Shown here: one piece after another, positions 62,051 to 64,000 of the stretch | Position numbering within the stretch: position 1 is the stretch's first letter | Layout of the letters: every line of letters begins with the position of its first letter | Source: Pseudomonas asplenii | Lineage (GTDB): Bacteria > Pseudomonadota > Gammaproteobacteria > Pseudomonadales > Pseudomonadaceae | Length of the DNA: 64,000 nt | Direction of reading: 5' to 3' | Assembly (NCBI RefSeq): GCF_001293465.1 | Contig: NZ_JSYZ01000019.1 | Location: forward strand, 182,966 to 246,965 | The notes under the pieces: model-generated | The model's input: the letters and a program-made list of their open reading frames with translations, nothing else | What the model was told of the DNA's origin: nothing | The model's database searches: none | Program-made: the position numbers and the translations under genes

Positions 62051-62089
62051 AGGGCCGGCAAAAGCACCCCAAATCCCCCGGCCTTCGCC

Positions 62090-63427
62090 TCAGGCCGTTG
62101 CGGCTCCCGGCTCCAGCGGCAGGTCCAATGTGGCGATAAAACCGCCCTGCGGATGATTGGCCAGGGTCAGGCTGCCGCCGTGGCGTTCCGCCGCCCGCCG
62201 GGCAATCGCCAGGCCCAGGCCGTGACCCGCGGCGGTCTGGCCCGGGGCACGGAAGAACGGCTCACCCAACTGCGCCAGGTGCTCGGCTTCGACGCCGGGT
62301 CCGTGGTCACGCACGCTGATTTCGATCCGCTCGCCCTGGCGTCGGGCCAGAACCTCGATGGCCTGGCCGTCGGGATTGAAACGCTGGGCGTTGCGCAGCA
62401 GGTTGTCCACCGCCCGTTCGATCATAGTCGGCCAGCCTCGCAGGCTCAGCGCCTGCTCGGCCTGCAACTGCACCGGTTGCTGCGGGTTGCCGAGCAGGGT
62501 TTCCTGTTGCAGTTCCTGCAGCAGCTGATTGAGGTCGACCTGTTCGGCGCTGGCCTGGTCGGCATCGACACGGGCCAGGGCGAGAATTTCACTGATCAGC
62601 GCTTCCAGCCGATCGCACTCGCGGGTCAGGCGTGGCCACAGTCGCTCGCGTTCCTCGGGCGACGAGCGCTCCGCCAGGGCCAGGGCGATCTTCAGGCGCG
62701 CCAGTGGCGAGCGCAGTTCGTGGGAGACATCGCGCAGCAATTGCCGCTGGCTGCCGATCAGGCTCTGCAGCCGTGCCCCCATCAGGTTGAAGTCCTTGGC
62801 CAGCACGCCGAACTCGTCGCGACGCGAGGCCAGCCTGGCCAGGCTGTTCTGTTGGTAGGCGGTCTGGCCCAGGTCATGCACCGCGCCGCGCAGGCGACTG
62901 AGCGGGCGGGTGATCGACAGGGTCACCAGCAGGCTGAACAGGGTCAGCACCACCAGCGCGATCCCCAGGGCACTGAGTGGCCAGAGCAGGCTGCCGCGGT
63001 GCCAGGCATCCAGTTCCGGGTGCGGGATACGGTAGATCAGCAGGTAGGTGTCGCCGCTTTTCGGACTGGTGTACTCCACCGTCAGCCGGCGCCAGGGCAG
63101 GCGTCGATCATCGTTGTGCTGGCGGGCCTCGAAGGCGGCCGCGCGGCGCGGGAAGGTACCGCGTACCACCGGGTCGCCGCTTTCGTTGAGCACCTGGACG
63201 TCGATGTGGTACTGCTTCTTGCGTTGTTCGAGGATGTCCTGGGCGGCGTCCTCGCCCTGTTCTTCGTAGGTCTGGGTCCAGTCCTCGGCCAGGGTCGCCA
63301 GGCCCGGGTGGCGGCTGAGAATCCAGGCATCCTGGTTGAGCATGTGCCCGAGCAGAATCGACAACCCCGCAACAAGGGCAATGGCCAGCCAGAAGCTGGC
63401 CAGGATGCGCCAGAACAGTGAACGCAC
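62090..63427 (-). CDS. Two-component sensor histidine kinase (CpxA-like)
   Basis: The 445-residue kinase has two membrane helices (about 7-28 and 147-170) flanking a periplasmic domain, HAMP (ITRPLSRLRGAVHDLGQTAY), H-box LRDVSHELRSPLARLKIALA (His about 236), N-box IERAVDNLLRNAQRFNPDG, and G-boxes DHGPGV and GHGLGLAIARRA. The Spy/CpxP-like gene upstream suggests envelope-stress sensing. As I recall P. aeruginosa PA3206 has the same neighbours. The response regulator is probably just beyond 64000. Confidence 0.88.
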   Translation of the reverse strand: MRSLFWRILASFWLAIALVAGLSILLGHMLNQDAWILSRHPGLATLAEDWTQTYEEQGEDAAQDILEQRKKQYHIDVQVLNESGDPVVRGTFPRRAAAFEARQHNDDRRLPWRRLTVEYTSPKSGDTYLLIYRIPHPELDAWHRGSLLWPLSALGIALVVLTLFSLLVTLSITRPLSRLRGAVHDLGQTAYQQNSLARLASRRDEFGVLAKDFNLMGARLQSLIGSQRQLLRDVSHELRSPLARLKIALALAERSSPEERERLWPRLTRECDRLEALISEILALARVDADQASAEQVDLNQLLQELQQETLLGNPQQPVQLQAEQALSLRGWPTMIERAVDNLLRNAQRFNPDGQAIEVLARRQGERIEISVRDHGPGVEAEHLAQLGEPFFRAPGQTAAGHGLGLAIARRAAERHGGSLTLANHPQGGFIATLDLPLEPGAATA

Positions 63428-63549
63428 GGCAAGTCCTCAAATCAATCCGGTGGAAACAGGCAAAGCCCGGCGGCGTTGGCCGTCGGGCGGGTGGCCTGTG
63501 TGGCGGATTCGGATACTGGAATCAACCGTACAGGCCACTGTACAGCGGA

Positions 63550-63984
63550 TTATTGCGCCTTTTGCGCGTGCTGTGCTTTCCAGGCCTTGAATTCGGCCCA
63601 TTCGGCGCGGCGTTCGGCGCGTTTTTTCTGGATCTCGTCGAAGGTCTTCTGCTGGTCAGGCTTGAGCAGGGCGCGGATTTCCCCGTCGGTTTTCTGGCGG
63701 GCGGCGTCCAGCTCGCCCTGGAAGGCCGCCTGGTCGGCTGGTGAGAGCTTGGCCAGGTACTTCTCGGTGAGTTCCTTGCGAGCGTGCATCTGTTCGCCCA
63801 TCAGCCTGCCGATGGCATGACGCTGTTCGCGGCTCAGGTCCAGTTGGCCGTAGGGGGCTTTCCAGTGAGGCTCGCCGCCATGAGGGCCACCAGGGCCGCC
63901 CAGCGGGCCACCACCTTCGGGCATGGCCATGGCAACGGTCGGCAGGGCTGCAGCGAACATCAGGGCGATAAGGGTCTTGCGCAT
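63550..63984 (-). CDS. CpxP/Spy (LTXXQ) family periplasmic protein
   Basis: The 144-residue protein has a signal peptide (MRKTLIALMFAAALPTVAMA), a Gly/Pro/His-rich stretch that may bind metal, and LTXXQ-like motifs LDLSREQRHA and LKPDQQKTFDE in a long helical region. CpxP/Spy proteins damp the Cpx sensor and act as ATP-independent chaperones. It is 122 bp upstream of the sensor kinase on the same strand. The promoter lies at or past the window edge. Confidence 0.85.
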   Translation of the reverse strand: MRKTLIALMFAAALPTVAMAMPEGGGPLGGPGGPHGGEPHWKAPYGQLDLSREQRHAIGRLMGEQMHARKELTEKYLAKLSPADQAAFQGELDAARQKTDGEIRALLKPDQQKTFDEIQKKRAERRAEWAEFKAWKAQHAQKAQ

Positions 63985-64000
63985 GGTGTTTCTCCTTGTC

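Overview
The window reads as chromosomal DNA of a fluorescent-group Pseudomonas. Reasons are high GC, Pseudomonas-type codon use, the REP palindrome TGTAGGAGC..GGGCTTGCCCGCGAA scattered between genes, and gene blocks that match P. aeruginosa order as I remember it (gbuA-gbuR with its transport genes; ppiA-hydrolase-LysR-azoR; trkH-nitroreductase-Cpx-like sensor). It is mostly core and conserved-accessory genome. I see no rRNA, tRNA, CRISPR array, insertion sequence, prophage or transposase.

Layout. 1-5 kb: a small secreted protein, a cNMP-binding protein, oligopeptidase B broken by an in-frame stop, a membrane protein, a YafJ-type glutamine amidotransferase and a DUF2937 protein. 5-8.5 kb: a LysR regulator divergent from the 5-oxoprolinase operon pxpABC. 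8.6-14.2 kb: MoxR ATPase/VWA pair, DUF748 protein, cysK, lpxO. 14.2-25.4 kb: two DMT transporters, aceK, hrpA, a KAS III enzyme and an OprD-family porin. 25.7-34.5 kb: a GNAT-like protein, an ABC exporter broken by an in-frame stop, ppiA, an alpha/beta hydrolase, a LysR regulator, a small secreted protein, azoR, a DMT transporter and an HDOD protein. 34.6-41.5 kb: an MscS channel, a DEAD-box helicase, two poorly known proteins, a CvfB-like protein and a soluble PAS-PAS chemoreceptor. 41.7-48 kb: a PA1414-family mini-protein, an orphan ACP-like protein, and the guanidinobutyrate block (SSS symporter, NCS1 permease, SnoaL-like protein, gbuA, divergent gbuR). 48-55.5 kb: tapT, DUF454, YecA-like, recQ, a MarR regulator, a FimV-like protein and a SelW-like protein. 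55.7-64 kb: a DMT transporter with an AraC regulator, a COG2908 metallophosphoesterase behind a PHO box, a DUF962 protein, an AraC regulator, trkH, a nitroreductase, a sensor kinase and a CpxP/Spy-like protein at the right edge.

How the parts may work together. pxpABC converts 5-oxoproline to glutamate. gbuA splits 4-guanidinobutyrate to GABA and urea, and two permeases in the same direction could bring in guanidino compounds. lpxO and the PHO-box metallophosphoesterase both point to envelope-lipid remodelling. The sensor kinase and CpxP/Spy-like protein look like an envelope-stress module whose response regulator should lie just past 64000.

Most interesting points. (1) Three exact 11-bp-spaced PhoB half-sites precede the metallophosphoesterase, whose sequence looks more like PlcP phospholipases C than LpxH. 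(2) Two unrelated genes, ptrB and an ABC exporter, each carry one in-frame stop. (3) An unannotated structured RNA candidate lies after azoR. (4) Clear operator-like dyads precede the gbu, KAS III and marR genes. I found no convincing wholly new multi-gene system.
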